NCBI GenBank assembly: GCA_944358305.1
Contig: CALVQK010000002.1
Coordinates: 1-64,000, forward strand
Direction: 5' to 3'
DNA from: an uncultured Bacilli bacterium
GTDB lineage: Bacteria > Bacillota_I > Bacilli_A > RF39 > UBA660
DNA length: 64,000 bases
In this document: positions 27,754 to 38,547 of the stretch, one piece after another
How the letters are laid out: each line of letters begins with the position of its first letter
How positions within the stretch are numbered: the stretch's first letter is position 1
Program-made: the position numbers and the translations under genes
The notes under the pieces: generated by a model
Database searches by the model: none
The model's input: only the letters and a program-made list of their open reading frames with translations
Told to the model about the DNA's origin: nothing

Positions 27754-30700
27754 TAAATTCATCTTCTAATTTTTCTAAAGGTTCTTCATCAGAAAATTCA
27801 TCTTCTAAAGTATATTCTATATCACGATATTTTTTAAGACCAGTTCCAGCAGGTATTAATTTACCAATTAGAACATTTTCTTTTAGACCTTCTAGGTGAT
27901 CAACTTTACCATGAATAGCAGCATCTGTTAATATTCTTGTTGTTTCTTGGAATGAAGCCGCTGATAAGAATGAATCTGTTTCAAGAGAAGCTTTAGTAAT
28001 ACCAAGTAATACTGGACGACCTGTAGCAGGACGTTTACCACTAATGATTACTTCTTTATTTCCTTCTGTAAACTCTCTAAAGTTAACTAGAGAACCAGGT
28101 AAGAATTTAGTATCTCCACCTTCAACGATTCTAATCTTAGAAATCATACGACGAGCGATAATTTCAATATGTTTATCAGCAATATCAACACCTTGAGAAC
28201 GATAAGTATTTTGTACTTCTTTCAAGATGTATTCTTGAGTTGTAATTGGATCTGTTACATCTAGTAATTCTTTAGGTGAGATAGCTCCTTCTGTTAATTT
28301 ATCTCCACAAGATACTGTATCTCCTTTTTCGACACAAAGTTTAGCACCATAGTTAGTAACATGTTCTTTAGTTTCAACTTTATTAGTAATACTAATTTTA
28401 TATTTACCATGATCTTCAGTAATTTTTGTAACCTTACCATCAATTTCCGCAATAGTAGCTTTACCTTTAGGATTTCTTGCTTCAAATAATTCTTGAACAC
28501 GTGGAAGACCTTGAGTAATATCTTCACCACCAGCAACTCCACCTGTATGGAATGTACGCATGGTAAGCTGTGTTCCTGGTTCACCAATTGATTGAGCAGC
28601 CATAACTCCGACAGCTTCACCAATTTCAACGACATTACCAGTTGCAAGATTTCTACCATAACATTTACGACAAACACCTTTTTCAGTATTACATGTTAGA
28701 ATTGATCTTATTTCTACTTCTTCAATTCCAGCAGCTATTATTTTATCAGCTTTTGCTTCTGTGATATATTCATCTTTATCAACAATTACTTCTTTTGTTT
28801 CAGGATTAATTACTTTCTTGCTAGCAAAACGACCAACAATACGATCATATAGGCTTTCAATAACTGAACCTGTTTTTTCATTAACAAAATCTCTTGCTAT
28901 AATTCCTTCTTCTGTTCCACAATCATCTTCTTTAACAATTATATCTTGAGATACATCAACAAGACGACGTGTTAAGTAACCTGAGTCTGCAGTTTTTAAT
29001 GCTGTATCAGCACTACCTTTTCTGGCAGAGTGAGTTGATAAGAAGAATTCTGATACTGATAGTCCTTCTTTAAAGTTTGAGATAACTGGTATTTCGATTG
29101 GGTCTCCATTTGGTTTTTGCATTAGTCCACGCATACCAGCAACTTGAGTAAACTGTGAAATACTACCACGTGCTTTAGAGTGCATCATGATGAAGATTGG
29201 GTTATCTACTTGTTCTTTAGAGATTTCTTCAAGTTCTGCTTGAACTTTATCTTTAACTCCATACCAAGTTTCAATAACTTTTTCATGGCGTTCTTCTTCA
29301 GTAATTAAACCACGAGTATATTGTTTATTAATTTTATTAACTAAAGCTTGTCCTTCATCAATATATTCTTGTTTATGTTCACTTGTTGCAACATCGCTCA
29401 TTGAAATAGTAATACCAGCAATAGTTGAATAATAGAAACCTAAGTCTTTCATCTTATCAAGCATTTCAGATGTTTCAGTAGTTTTATAACGTTTAAATAC
29501 TTGATCTATTACTTTTTCTAATGTTCCTTTAGCGAAAGGACTAACTAGAGGCATTTTGCTAATTGCTTCTTTAATATCTGTTCCTTTCTTAAGGAAATAT
29601 TTATTTGGTGTAATATTTTGAATATTATCATCTGTTGGTTCATTAATATAAGGGAATGAATCTGGTAGGATTTCATTAAATTTAATTTTACCAACTGTTG
29701 TTATTAAATATTTACCTTTTTGTGATGAAGTAAATAATTTATATTTAAATGAATCAACTGGGATAGCTATTCTTGTATGAAGAGTTATCTCACGTCTTTC
29801 ATAAGCCATTAGGGCTTCATTAGAATCTTTAAATACTCTTCCTTCACCATCTTCGCCAGCTTTTTCCATAGTTATGTAATAGTTACCTAAAACCATGTCT
29901 TGCGCTGGAGTAACGATTGGTTTTCCATCTGAAGGTTTCAAGATATTTCCTGAACCTAACATTAGCATTCTTGCTTCTGCTTGCGCTTCTTCTGATAATG
30001 GTACATGGACTGCCATTTGGTCTCCATCGAAGTCAGCATTGAAAGCAGGACAAACTAATGGATGTAGTCTTATCGCTTTACCACCAACTAGAATAGGTTC
30101 AAAGGCTTGAATACCTAATCTATGTAGTGTAGGAGCACGGTTTAATAATACAGGGTGTTCTTTAATTACATCTTCAACAATATCCCAAACTACAGGGTCT
30201 CTATTTTCAATTAAACGTTTAGCAGCTTTGATATTGTGAGCAATATCGCGATCTACTAGGCCATTAATAACGTGAGGTTTAAATAATTCTAGGGCCATTT
30301 CTTTTGGAATACCACATTGATACATCTTTAGTGATGGTCCAACAACGATAACAGAACGGCCAGAATAGTCAACACGTTTACCCAATAAGTTTTGACGGAA
30401 ACGTCCTTGTTTACCTTTTAACATGCTAGAAAGTGATTTCAACGCACGATTTCCTGCACCTGTTACACTTCTACCACGACGTCCATTATCGAATAGAGCA
30501 TCTACTGCTTCTTGTAACATTCTCTTTTCATTTTGAATGATGATACCAGGAGCACCTAAATCGATAAGTTTCTTTAAACGATTATTACGGTTAATAACAC
30601 GACGATATAAATCATTTAAGTCACTTGTCGCAAAACGTCCACCATCTAGTTGAATCATAGGACGAAGTTCAGGTGGTATTACAGGAATACAATCTAAAAT

Positions 30701-31378
30701 CATCCATTCTGGTTTTTGATTTGAACGGTAAAAAGCATCAAGAACATCTAGTCTTTTTAAAAGTCTCGTTCTTTTCTGTCCTTGAGCAGTTTCAAGTTCT
30801 TTATTAATTTCATCAATATCATGTTTTAAATCTACTTTTTTAAGTAATTCTTTAATTGCTTCAGCACCCATACCTACTTTGAAACCATTACCATATTTTT
30901 CATAGTAAGCACGATATTCTTTTTCAGATAATGTTTGTTTATCTTCTAAAGGAGCATTACCTTTATCAATTACAACATAACTAACAAAGTATAATACTTC
31001 TTCAAGATCTCTTGGACTCATATCAAGAACAAGTCCCATTCTTGAAGGCACTCCTTTAAAGAACCAGATATGAGAGACAGGACTAGCAAGTTCAATATGT
31101 CCCATTCTCTCACGTCTTACTTTAGATTTTGTTACTTCAACACCGCAACGATCACAAACGATATTTTTATAACGAACTCTTTTATATTTTCCACAGGCAC
31201 ATTCGTAATCTTTAGTTGGTCCAAAGATTTTTTCACAGAACAAGCCATCACGTTCTGGACGAAGAGTACGATAGTTAATAGTTTCTGGTTTTTTTACTTC
31301 ACCATAACTCCATTCACGAATTTTTTCAGGAGATGCGATACCAATTCTTATAGCATCAAATTTATTTACTTCTATCAT
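27746..31378 (-). CDS. rpoC: DNA-directed RNA polymerase subunit beta'
   Basis: Catalytic subunit of RNA polymerase (1210 aa). It has the N-terminal zinc site CACGKY...CDRC (about residues 60-78), the active-site Mg motif [12 protein letters not shown], the bridge-helix region, the second zinc site (CGTEE...CRKCYGR), and the trigger-loop-containing [12 protein letters not shown]. It begins one base into the rpoB stop (TAATG), so the two are coupled. Confidence 0.98.
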   Translation of the reverse strand: MIEVNKFDAIRIGIASPEKIREWSYGEVKKPETINYRTLRPERDGLFCEKIFGPTKDYECACGKYKRVRYKNIVCDRCGVEVTKSKVRRERMGHIELASPVSHIWFFKGVPSRMGLVLDMSPRDLEEVLYFVSYVVIDKGNAPLEDKQTLSEKEYRAYYEKYGNGFKVGMGAEAIKELLKKVDLKHDIDEINKELETAQGQKRTRLLKRLDVLDAFYRSNQKPEWMILDCIPVIPPELRPMIQLDGGRFATSDLNDLYRRVINRNNRLKKLIDLGAPGIIIQNEKRMLQEAVDALFDNGRRGRSVTGAGNRALKSLSSMLKGKQGRFRQNLLGKRVDYSGRSVIVVGPSLKMYQCGIPKEMALELFKPHVINGLVDRDIAHNIKAAKRLIENRDPVVWDIVEDVIKEHPVLLNRAPTLHRLGIQAFEPILVGGKAIRLHPLVCPAFNADFDGDQMAVHVPLSEEAQAEARMLMLGSGNILKPSDGKPIVTPAQDMVLGNYYITMEKAGEDGEGRVFKDSNEALMAYERREITLHTRIAIPVDSFKYKLFTSSQKGKYLITTVGKIKFNEILPDSFPYINEPTDDNIQNITPNKYFLKKGTDIKEAISKMPLVSPFAKGTLEKVIDQVFKRYKTTETSEMLDKMKDLGFYYSTIAGITISMSDVATSEHKQEYIDEGQALVNKINKQYTRGLITEEERHEKVIETWYGVKDKVQAELEEISKEQVDNPIFIMMHSKARGSISQFTQVAGMRGLMQKPNGDPIEIPVISNFKEGLSVSEFFLSTHSARKGSADTALKTADSGYLTRRLVDVSQDIIVKEDDCGTEEGIIARDFVNEKTGSVIESLYDRIVGRFASKKVINPETKEVIVDKDEYITEAKADKIIAAGIEEVEIRSILTCNTEKGVCRKCYGRNLATGNVVEIGEAVGVMAAQSIGEPGTQLTMRTFHTGGVAGGEDITQGLPRVQELFEARNPKGKATIAEIDGKVTKITEDHGKYKISITNKVETKEHVTNYGAKLCVEKGDTVSCGDKLTEGAISPKELLDVTDPITTQEYILKEVQNTYRSQGVDIADKHIEIIARRMISKIRIVEGGDTKFLPGSLVNFREFTEGNKEVIISGKRPATGRPVLLGITKASLETDSFLSAASFQETTRILTDAAIHGKVDHLEGLKENVLIGKLIPAGTGLKKYRDIEYTLEDEFSDEEPLEKLEDEFME

Positions 31379-34300
31379 TATTCTTCATCTCCTTTACTAA
31401 GTTCGTTTTCTACATCTATGATATTTTCTTCATCTGCTTCTTTAGAAACTTCTTCTTTTTCTTCTGTACTTATTTTAGTTATATTAACCTCTTCATTTAA
31501 AGGTTCACTATTATCTTCATCGCTTTCTTCTATCTGTTTTAGTCCTAAGGCTTCTCCATCTTCATTGATGATAGATATATCTAGTCCTAAAGCTTGGAAT
31601 TCTTTCATTAATACTCTAAATGATTCTGGAACTCCTGCTCTATTTACTTCTTCACCTTTAACTATTGATTCATATACTTTAACACGACCAATGACATCGT
31701 CTGATTTAACAGTCATCATTTCTTGAAGAGTATAGGCTGCACCATAAGCATATAGAGCCCAAACTTCCATTTCTCCGAATCTTTGTCCACCGAACTGAGC
31801 TTTACCTCCAAGTGGTTGTTGAGTTACTAGTGAATAAGGTCCAGTACTTCTTGCATGTAGTTTATCATCTACCATGTGATGTAGTTTAATCATGTACATT
31901 ACACCAACAGAGATACGGTTATCAAATGGCTCACCTGTACGTCCATCGTATAGAACTGTTTTACCATCTTTATCCATTCCAGCTTCTTCCATGATTTCTT
32001 CAATATCATCGATATGCGCACCATCGAAGACTGGTGTTGCGATATGTACGCCTAATTTCTTAGCAGCCATACCCATATGTAATTCTAGGATTTGTCCTAA
32101 GTTCATACGAGATGGAACACCTTGTGGGTTAAGCATAATATCTACTGGACGTCCATCTGGTAAGTAAGGCATATCTTCTTGAGGTAAGATTAGGGAAATA
32201 ACACCTTTATTACCATGACGACCTGACATTTTATCTCCTACTTGGATTTTACGTTTTTGAATAATGTAAACTCTAATTACTTTAGATACACCTGCTGGTA
32301 GTTCATCATTATCTTTACGAGAGTAAATCTTAATATCATGAACAATACCGTCTCCACCGTGAGGTACACGAAGGGAAGTATCTCTTACTTCACGAGTCTT
32401 TTCACCAAATATTGCATGTAATAGTTTTTCTTCGCTAGATAACTCAGCCATTCCTTTTGGTGTTACTTTACCAACTAGGATATCTCCTTCTTTAACTTCA
32501 GTACCAATTGTTACGATACCATTTTCATCAAGGTTTTTCTTAGCTTCTTCACTAACGTTTGGAATATCACGAGTAATTTCTTCTGGTCCTAATTTAGTTT
32601 CACGGCATTGCATCTCATAGTCTTCTAGATGTAGAGATGTATATTTATCATCTTTAACTAGGTTTTCATTAAGGATTACAGCATCCTCATAGTTATATCC
32701 ATTGTAAGTCATGAAAGCGACTACAACGTTTTTACCTAAAGCAAGTTCTCCGTTATCACAACTATTCCCATCAGCGATAATATCACCCATTTTTACTTTG
32801 TCGCCAACTCTAACGATTGGTCTTTGATGTGAACAAATACTAGAGTTTGCAAGTTCAAAGTTTGCTAAATAATATGTATCTTTACCTTTAGCATTAGCGA
32901 TAACTATCTTCTTAGCATCAACGTAGTCAACAATACCATCTGCTTTAGCGATTACACATACACCTGAATCTTTAGCAGCGACATGTTCAACACCTGTTCC
33001 AATGAATGGAGCTTCTGTTTTTAATAGTGGCATTGCTTGACGTTGCATGTTAGCACCCATCAAAGCACGAGTTGCATCATCATGCTCTAGGAATGGAATA
33101 CAACTTGTCGTTACTGATACAACTTGTTGAGGTGATACGTCAATGTAATCAACTTGTTCTGGTTTAGCAAGAATGTTTTCATCACGGAATCTTGCTGCAA
33201 CTGTTTTATCTATAATAACATTATCTTCATTAGTATTAACTGTTGATTGAGAAATAATATAATCTTGTTCTTCATCTGCTGTTAAGTAAACTACTTCATC
33301 TGTTATTTTACAATTTTCTACTTTACGATATGGAGTCATAATAAATCCATATTCATCTATTTTAGCATAACTTGCAAGTGAAGTTATAAGTCCAATGTTT
33401 TGTCCTTCAGGTGACTCAATAGGACATATTCTACCATAGTGAGAAGCATTAACGTCACGTACTTCTACACCGGCTCTATCACGAGAAAGTCCACCTGGTC
33501 CTAATGCTGACAAACGACGTTTGTTAGTAAGTTCGGCAATAGGGTTAGTTTGATCCATGAATTGTGATAATTGAGAAGAACCAAAGAATTCTTTCATAGC
33601 AGCAGTAACTGGTCTAATATTAATTAATGTTTTAGGAGTTACTTCTTCCATTTCTTGAGTAGTCATTCTTTCACGAATAACTCTTTCCATACGGGAAATA
33701 CCAATTCTAAATTGATTTTGTAATAATTCTCCTACTTGTCTAATACGACGATTACCTAAATGATCAATTTCATCATAATTACCTACACCATGTAATAAGT
33801 TTAAGTAATAAGATACAGCAGCATAAACATCAGAAATTGTTAAACGTTTAGAATCAATTGTTTGGTCATTACCGATAACAATTAGTTTTTTCTTCTTATC
33901 ATTTGGATCAAGAATTGTAACTTTTTGAATCTTATTATAAGTATCTAGTTCATCATTAATTTTAACTTCTTCTACACCATAACCATTTGCAAAGATTTCT
34001 CTTAAATCTTCTAAAATATCTTTAGTTACAACTGTACCTTTAGCAAATTTAGTTTCTCCATCTACAATAATATCTTCTGCTAATGTTTGATTTAAAAGAC
34101 GATCAACGATATTTAATTTACGATTAAATTTATAACGTCCTACTTTAGCAAGATCATATCTAAATTCATCAAAGAATCTAGTTATAATATGGTTTTTAGA
34201 TGAATCTAGTGTTGCTGGTTCACCTGGTCTTAATTTTTCATAGATTTCAATTAAAGCTTCATCTAAGTTTTTAGTAGCATCTTTTGCAATAGTATTTTTA

Positions 34301-34950
34301 AGAAAATCATCTTCACCAAATAGTTTTAAAATATCATCATCACTAGAAAGGCCAAAAGCACGTAATAATGTTGTCAATGTTACTTTTCTAGTTCTATCGA
34401 TTCTTACATATAATACATCTCTAGCATCTGCTTCAAACTCTAACCAAGTACCACGAGTTGGTATAATTTGTGATGTAATTAATTCACGACCATTTTTATC
34501 AATTTCACGATTATAATAAACACTAGGAGAACGTACCAATTGAGATACAATAACACGTTCTGCACCATTTATTATGAAAGTTCCACTATCAGTCATGATA
34601 GGCATATCACCAAGGAAAATTTCTTGTTCTTTTACTTCACCTGTCTCACGATTAAAAAGACGCACTTCTACTTTTAGTGGTGCTGCATAAGTAGTTTCTC
34701 TATCTTTGCTAGCTTTAATAGAGTATCTTGGTTCTTCAAAATGATAATCTCCAAATTCTAAAGATAGTGTTCCTGAGAAATTTTCTACTGGAAATAAATC
34801 TTCAAAAACTTCTTTGATTCCAGTTGTTATAAACCAGTCATATGATTTTTTCTGAATCTCTAATAAGTCCTTTAGTTCATAAGTATTTCTTATTCTTGAA
34901 TAATTTCTTCTTTTACGTTTTTTTCCATATTCTACAATTTTATATGACAC
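31378..34950 (-). CDS. rpoB: DNA-directed RNA polymerase subunit beta (acidic C-terminal tail)
   Basis: Beta subunit (1190 aa) with the rifampicin region [33 protein letters not shown] split over its usual blocks, [10 protein letters not shown], and the C-terminal clamp motif [13 protein letters not shown]. After the normal end (about residue 1150) there is an acidic tail rich in E, D and S (ending LSKGDEE). Translation starts at GTG (34950) with GGGGTG upstream. The rif cluster appears wild type for H and S positions (rifampicin-binding NKR present). Confidence 0.97.
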   Translation of the reverse strand: MSYKIVEYGKKRKRRNYSRIRNTYELKDLLEIQKKSYDWFITTGIKEVFEDLFPVENFSGTLSLEFGDYHFEEPRYSIKASKDRETTYAAPLKVEVRLFNRETGEVKEQEIFLGDMPIMTDSGTFIINGAERVIVSQLVRSPSVYYNREIDKNGRELITSQIIPTRGTWLEFEADARDVLYVRIDRTRKVTLTTLLRAFGLSSDDDILKLFGEDDFLKNTIAKDATKNLDEALIEIYEKLRPGEPATLDSSKNHIITRFFDEFRYDLAKVGRYKFNRKLNIVDRLLNQTLAEDIIVDGETKFAKGTVVTKDILEDLREIFANGYGVEEVKINDELDTYNKIQKVTILDPNDKKKKLIVIGNDQTIDSKRLTISDVYAAVSYYLNLLHGVGNYDEIDHLGNRRIRQVGELLQNQFRIGISRMERVIRERMTTQEMEEVTPKTLINIRPVTAAMKEFFGSSQLSQFMDQTNPIAELTNKRRLSALGPGGLSRDRAGVEVRDVNASHYGRICPIESPEGQNIGLITSLASYAKIDEYGFIMTPYRKVENCKITDEVVYLTADEEQDYIISQSTVNTNEDNVIIDKTVAARFRDENILAKPEQVDYIDVSPQQVVSVTTSCIPFLEHDDATRALMGANMQRQAMPLLKTEAPFIGTGVEHVAAKDSGVCVIAKADGIVDYVDAKKIVIANAKGKDTYYLANFELANSSICSHQRPIVRVGDKVKMGDIIADGNSCDNGELALGKNVVVAFMTYNGYNYEDAVILNENLVKDDKYTSLHLEDYEMQCRETKLGPEEITRDIPNVSEEAKKNLDENGIVTIGTEVKEGDILVGKVTPKGMAELSSEEKLLHAIFGEKTREVRDTSLRVPHGGDGIVHDIKIYSRKDNDELPAGVSKVIRVYIIQKRKIQVGDKMSGRHGNKGVISLILPQEDMPYLPDGRPVDIMLNPQGVPSRMNLGQILELHMGMAAKKLGVHIATPVFDGAHIDDIEEIMEEAGMDKDGKTVLYDGRTGEPFDNRISVGVMYMIKLHHMVDDKLHARSTGPYSLVTQQPLGGKAQFGGQRFGEMEVWALYAYGAAYTLQEMMTVKSDDVIGRVKVYESIVKGEEVNRAGVPESFRVLMKEFQALGLDISIINEDGEALGLKQIEESDEDNSEPLNEEVNITKISTEEKEEVSKEADEENIIDVENELSKGDEE

Positions 34951-35020
34951 TAAAATTCACCCCATTACCATAGTTTTTTACATTTTATTATTTAAAAAAA
35001 TAATACATTGCCAATTTATA

Positions 35021-35049
35021 TTATTAGCATAACTTTATCAACAAGTCAA
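35021..35049 (-). promoter_or_regulatory. Promoter of rpoB-rpoC
   Basis: On the minus strand, -35 TTGACT (35049-35044), 17 nt, -10 TAATAA (35026-35021) preceded by TGC (extended -10). The -35 overlaps the end of the rsmC-like gene. Confidence 0.7.
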
Positions 35050-35636
35050 CATGTTTTTGCTTTAATTATAAAAAAACCTTTACTTTTATTAACAATACTT
35101 ACATCATAATAGTTTTTTAAGTCGGATATTACCGATTTAGCGCCTTGATCTTTTCTTATTACTAAATATAGAGTGCCTTCATTCATTAAATAATCTTTGG
35201 CTTTTAGTAATATCTCATAGACGACTTTCTTTCCCGCTCTAATCGGGGGATTGGTAATAATTGTTTGATATTTCCTTGTGACCTTTTCATAACAATTACT
35301 TTCAAATGCGTTTATATTAGAACACTTATTTTCTTTAATATTTCTTTTTGATAAATGCAATGCTCTTCTATTAACATCTATCATGTCTACTTCTAAATTA
35401 GTTTTTTTATTAACAACTATTCCTAGTACCCCGTAACCGCAACCAACGTCAAGAATCGGCCCTTTTAATTCTTCATAAGGTAGCGATTCCAAAAGCAATC
35501 TACTACCATAATCGAGTCCTCGTTTTGCAAAAATCCCATTGTCCGTATAAAAAATATAGTTTTGATCAAATAAAGTAGTCGTGGTTTTTTTTAAATTACT
35601 AGGGAGATTCTGGTCATTTTCAAAGTAATGACTCAT
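35046..35636 (-). CDS. 16S rRNA methyltransferase, RsmC/YbxB-like
   Basis: 196-aa class I SAM methyltransferase. Motif I is DVGCGYGVLG (about residues 64-73), the acidic loop is MIDVNRRAL, and the catalytic NPPI motif is followed by RAGK, the form used by base-N2-guanine methyltransferases such as RsmC (16S G1207). B. subtilis ybxB, its likely counterpart, also sits just before rpoB. The start at 35636 (MSHYFEN) follows GAGGTG; a longer reading (MGCLF...) would start inside the leader hairpin. Confidence 0.88.
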   Translation of the reverse strand: MSHYFENDQNLPSNLKKTTTTLFDQNYIFYTDNGIFAKRGLDYGSRLLLESLPYEELKGPILDVGCGYGVLGIVVNKKTNLEVDMIDVNRRALHLSKRNIKENKCSNINAFESNCYEKVTRKYQTIITNPPIRAGKKVVYEILLKAKDYLMNEGTLYLVIRKDQGAKSVISDLKNYYDVSIVNKSKGFFIIKAKTC

Positions 35637-35656
35637 TAACATCACCTCAAAACAAA

Positions 35657-35700
35657 GAAAGAGACAACCCATTATACAAAAGTATATAGTTTGTCTCCTT
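35657..35700 (-). promoter_or_regulatory. Leader hairpin upstream of the rsmC-like gene (possible attenuator)
   Basis: On the minus strand GGAGACAA (35698-35691) pairs with TTGTCTC (35667-35661), with an inner TATAC/GTATA stem. A T-rich run (TTTCTTTGTTTT) follows. It starts about 6 nt after the predicted transcription start, so it looks like an early terminator or 5' stabilising hairpin. Confidence 0.5.
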
Positions 35701-35710
35701 TCGTATTGCT

Positions 35711-35739
35711 ATAATACACTATTTTTTTAATTTCGTCAA
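35711..35739 (-). promoter_or_regulatory. Promoter of the rsmC-like gene
   Basis: On the minus strand, -35 TTGACG (35739-35734), 17 nt, -10 TATTAT (35716-35711). Confidence 0.75.
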
Positions 35740-35754
35740 CTATTTTTTTAGATT

Positions 35755-36393
35755 TTAGTAGCAAGTTATTCTTATTATAATTGTAATCATTGTTACTAGA
35801 AGGTATAGTGTTGAAATCATAAAAAGAAGATAACTGAGGATGTGATGGTTTAACAATTTATTTTTTATAGTATCTATTATAAATCTCAATAATGCAAAAA
35901 TTATAAGTATAATTATTGGTAGTGATAGTAATGATAGATAAATTAAATGACCATTATTTGCAAGTGCCAACGAATAAAAGAAGGGAAAACAAATGCTGAT
36001 ACCTGCAAAAATACTAAAATATAAATTTAGAATTAATGATAACAAAGATAGTTTTTTATAATATAAAAATAAAGATAAAGGAATAAAGATAATTAACCAC
36101 AATGGATAATTAGTTATAATTTTATAAAGAAAAGGATAAGATTCAACATAAGTAAAATAATAATAATTAGAAAAGTATGCAATTGCTATTAAAAATATAC
36201 TTATTAATAAAAGTATTATTTCTTTTTTTAAAACAAAAGGCTTGTTTTTGGCATCATCTTTAAAACTTGCATAGGGACTTTTCTTTAAATCTACTTCTTT
36301 TATATCCTTGTAAATTTCTTTATTTATACTACCACAGTATGGGCAACTAAAAAGATTATCTTTATATTCTTTTTTACAATTAGGGCAATTCAT
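35755..36393 (-). CDS. Zinc-ribbon membrane protein of unknown function
   Basis: 212 aa. The N-terminal zinc ribbon has CPNC (residues 3-6) and CPYC (17-20), followed by a linker to residue 53 and then about five hydrophobic segments to the C-terminus. The cytoplasmic zinc ribbon plus a multi-pass domain is common in Firmicutes hypothetical proteins (zinc_ribbon_2 type). No catalytic motif is seen. It lies 4 nt after the NUDIX gene, so the two are probably cotranscribed. Confidence 0.75.
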   Translation of the reverse strand: MNCPNCKKEYKDNLFSCPYCGSINKEIYKDIKEVDLKKSPYASFKDDAKNKPFVLKKEIILLLISIFLIAIAYFSNYYYFTYVESYPFLYKIITNYPLWLIIFIPLSLFLYYKKLSLLSLILNLYFSIFAGISICFPFFYSLALANNGHLIYLSLLSLPIIILIIFALLRFIIDTIKNKLLNHHILSYLLFMISTLYLLVTMITIIIRITCY

Positions 36394-36397
36394 ATGT

Positions 36398-36937
36398 TTA
36401 CTTTAAATAATTATTTAGGATCTTTTCAAGAAAGTTCCACGGCCCTATTTTTTTAGTTATATCTTTGTAATCGTTATCTATCATATTTAATATCTCATCT
36501 TTAGTAAAAAACTTAACTTTAGAAACTTCTTCTTTTTGAAGAATAATTTCAGATATATCTATTTCTTTAGTGATTAAATAACACTCATTAAAATGCTTAT
36601 TTATTATGTCTTTATTTGTATCAACAGATATAGATCCTACTAAATATTTTATATCATTATCTGTTATATCTAAGCCAAGTTCTTCTTTTGTTTCTCTTAT
36701 TAAAGCTTGTCTACCAAATTCTCCTGATAGAACATGGCCTCCTATTGTTACATCCCATTTGTTTGGCCACTGTTTTTTAGTAGCGCTTCTTTTTTGCAAT
36801 AATATTTCTTTTTTGTCATTAATTATGAAAGCATAAACAGCCCGATGCCACAAACCTTTTTCGTGGCATTCTTTTCTTGTAGCTATCTCTCCAGTAAATT
36901 CTCCCCATTCATTTAAAACATCAAATCTTTCTTCCAT
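36398..36937 (-). CDS. NUDIX hydrolase, isopentenyl-diphosphate isomerase-like (YfcD type)
   Basis: 179 aa. The Nudix box GGHVLSGEFGRQALIRETKEELG fits GX5EX7REUXEEXGU (it spans about residues 67-89). The N-terminus (RFDVLNEWGEFTGEIATRKECH) and WHRAV segment are those of the YfcD/Idi-like subgroup rather than MutT. Substrate unknown; IPP isomerase residues cannot be confirmed by eye. Confidence 0.85.
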   Translation of the reverse strand: MEERFDVLNEWGEFTGEIATRKECHEKGLWHRAVYAFIINDKKEILLQKRSATKKQWPNKWDVTIGGHVLSGEFGRQALIRETKEELGLDITDNDIKYLVGSISVDTNKDIINKHFNECYLITKEIDISEIILQKEEVSKVKFFTKDEILNMIDNDYKDITKKIGPWNFLEKILNNYLK

Positions 36938-36978
36938 ATTTTTCTCCTTTTGTTTAGTGTAACATTTTTTTTAGCAAT

Positions 36979-37012
36979 TTAAAAGAAGCTTATTACTTAA
37001 GCTTCTTTTATA
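36979..37012 (-). terminator. Terminator after the membrane-anchored protein gene
   Basis: AAAAGAAGCTTAAG and the near-complement AAGCTTCTTTT form a stem; the T run is short (CTTTTAAATT). Confidence 0.65.
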
Positions 37013-37024
37013 GATTAACTACAA

Positions 37025-37711
37025 CTAGCTGTTTAAAAATTCTCTCAAATCATAAAGAGTTCCATCTTCAGTTTGAGCTAGAACAGTAACACTGCTACTG
37101 GCATTAGAAGTAGCATTTGCTGTATAGAATTTAACAACATCTGTTAAGTTGTTAAAAGTTTCATAAGTTGTTAGTCCATCTACACCACTAGTTGATAGTG
37201 TCTGATAAACCGGAATATATGACACAGTTCCATCTTCCATTAAAAATAGAATAATATCACCTGTGCTATCTTGTCCTATACCACCAAAAAATACATCTTT
37301 AACTTTTTGAGTAAAGTTAACTGTTTGGTTTTCATAGACACCTTCTTCTACACCAGTTAGATCCCAATTTAATGCATAAGTATTAGAAAGATTTGCTCTA
37401 TTATAACTTAGCGTTGCTACTGTACCAGATTCATTTAGTGTAATATTAATGCTTCCATTGTAATTAGCTAAAGCATATGAATCTGCTGTGCCATTAGTAA
37501 TATTACTTGCATCGAAATCTAAAGAATAGTCTGCAATATTTTCATTTTCTTCCTTTTCTACCTCTTCAGTTTTATTAGTATCTTCACTACGTACTTTATA
37601 GTAAGCACTATAAACACCAATAAAGGCAATGATACAAATAATAAGAGCTAGTAATAAACCTATACATATATTAAGACCTATATGTTTCTTTTTTTTCTCT
37701 TTTCCTTTCAC
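37025..37711 (-). CDS. Membrane-anchored extracytoplasmic protein of unknown function
   Basis: 228 aa: basic start (KGKEKKKKH), one hydrophobic segment at about residues 13-35, an acidic linker (EEVEKEENE), then an Asn/Thr/Ser-rich outer domain. The domain includes NGTADSYALANYNGSINI and DGTVSYIPVY, and suggests repeated beta strands. The architecture is a signal anchor plus secreted domain; no known family was recognised. It is probably a single gene, bounded by terminators and the TnpB relic. Confidence 0.7.
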   Translation of the reverse strand: MKGKEKKKKHIGLNICIGLLLALIICIIAFIGVYSAYYKVRSEDTNKTEEVEKEENENIADYSLDFDASNITNGTADSYALANYNGSINITLNESGTVATLSYNRANLSNTYALNWDLTGVEEGVYENQTVNFTQKVKDVFFGGIGQDSTGDIILFLMEDGTVSYIPVYQTLSTSGVDGLTTYETFNNLTDVVKFYTANATSNASSSVTVLAQTEDGTLYDLREFLNS

Positions 37712-37799
37712 ATATACTCCTCCTCTATTATTAAGTTTAACACAAATAATAAAAAAAAGAGAAAATAATATTTCTCCATATGTAAACTTTGCAATTAAT

Positions 37800-37955
37800 T
37801 TAGAACAAATAAAACAAAATAAATTTTGTTTTTACCTTGTCGTTACCTCCAAAGTTTCCTACTTCATTGATAGAGTAACCTCCATTCTCCATAGGCTTAA
37901 ATTCCGATAGTTGCTACCGTACTTGAGTATTATTTATTCTTATTAAACTTTATTT
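37800..37955 (-). ncRNA. Omega-RNA-like 3' region of the IS605-type TnpB relic
   Basis: Downstream of the tnpB remnant, the minus strand carries TAGCAACTATCGGAATTTAA, then GCCTATGGAGAATGGAGG and GAAGTAGGAAACTTTGGAGG. These words (AATTTAAGCC..GGAGA.., GAAGxAGGAAACTTT) recur in the 3' ends of Firmicutes IS605/IS607 tnpB genes, where the guide RNA is encoded. With the protein broken, the RNA has no cognate partner here. Confidence 0.55.
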
Positions 37956-37970
37956 TATCTAAAACATTAC

Positions 37971-38427
37971 CTATATTATACTTTCTAAATTATAGTGTAA
38001 CTTTAATCCTTCTAATAATATGTTTAAACTTGCATTTATATCTCTATCATTATATATTCCACATTTTGGACAATCATACTCTCTTATACTTAAATCTTTC
38101 AATTCTTCATTTTTATAGCCACAGTAAGAACATATCTGGCTACTTGGATAATAAATAATAATACTTACCTTTTATCTTACTCTTCTATTCTATTAGAGAG
38201 CATAATTTATTAAAACTGGCATCTGATAGACTTTTATTAAATACTTTTACTTTTTCTAGTTCTTTTAAATCTTTACATAGATCATAGGCTTTATTTACAC
38301 CATTTTTCTTCTCATAATCCAAATAGTGGTTATATACAAACCGACTACATCCAAAAGTCTTATGTATTAATATTCTTTGTTCTTCATTTGGATATAACCT
38401 AAATTTATATGCTCTATATATTTTCAT
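37971..38427 (-). pseudogene. tnpB: Decayed IS605-type TnpB (internal deletion)
   Basis: Two pieces in different frames. 38427-38185 encodes the TnpB N-terminus (MKIYRAYKFRLYPNEEQ, then FNKLCSLIE and stop). 38171-37971 encodes the C-terminus: [15 protein letters not shown]...CPKCG (zinc finger) and [12 protein letters not shown] (last catalytic Asp region). About 250 residues between them, including the first RuvC Asp and Glu, are missing. It is an inactive relic of a transposon-associated RNA-guided nuclease gene; no tnpA is nearby. Confidence 0.85.
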
Positions 38428-38454
38428 ATGACGAACCCTCTTTCTTGTAACTCA

Positions 38455-38484
38455 AGTGTATCATATAAAAAATATGTTCGTCAA
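38455..38484 (-). promoter_or_regulatory. Promoter of the TnpB relic
   Basis: On the minus strand, -35 TTGACG (38484-38479), 18 nt, -10 TACACT (38460-38455). Confidence 0.55.
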
Positions 38485-38520
38485 TATCTTTTTCATAATT
38501 TTGTATAACTTTCCTATTAT

Positions 38521-38547
38521 AAAAAAAGAAGCTAATTACTTAACTTC
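38521..38547 (-). terminator. Terminator after rplL
   Basis: GAAGTTAA and TTAGCTTC pair, followed by a seven-T run. The stop codon of rplL (38536-38538) is in the loop side of the stem. Confidence 0.85.

Noticed and set aside
28327-28333. TGTCGAA-type heptamer (TTCGACA) in rpoC, and another in hpf near 57935
   Set aside because: Inside conserved coding sequence; such heptamers are expected by chance in 64 kb.
28294-28677. Minus-strand reading frame inside rpoC
   Set aside because: Different frame of a real gene; composition rich in Leu/Val with no start signals.
31070-31726. Plus-strand reading frame of 218 codons opposite rpoB/rpoC
   Set aside because: Mirror of a strongly conserved gene, low-complexity Ser/Phe composition, no ribosome binding site.
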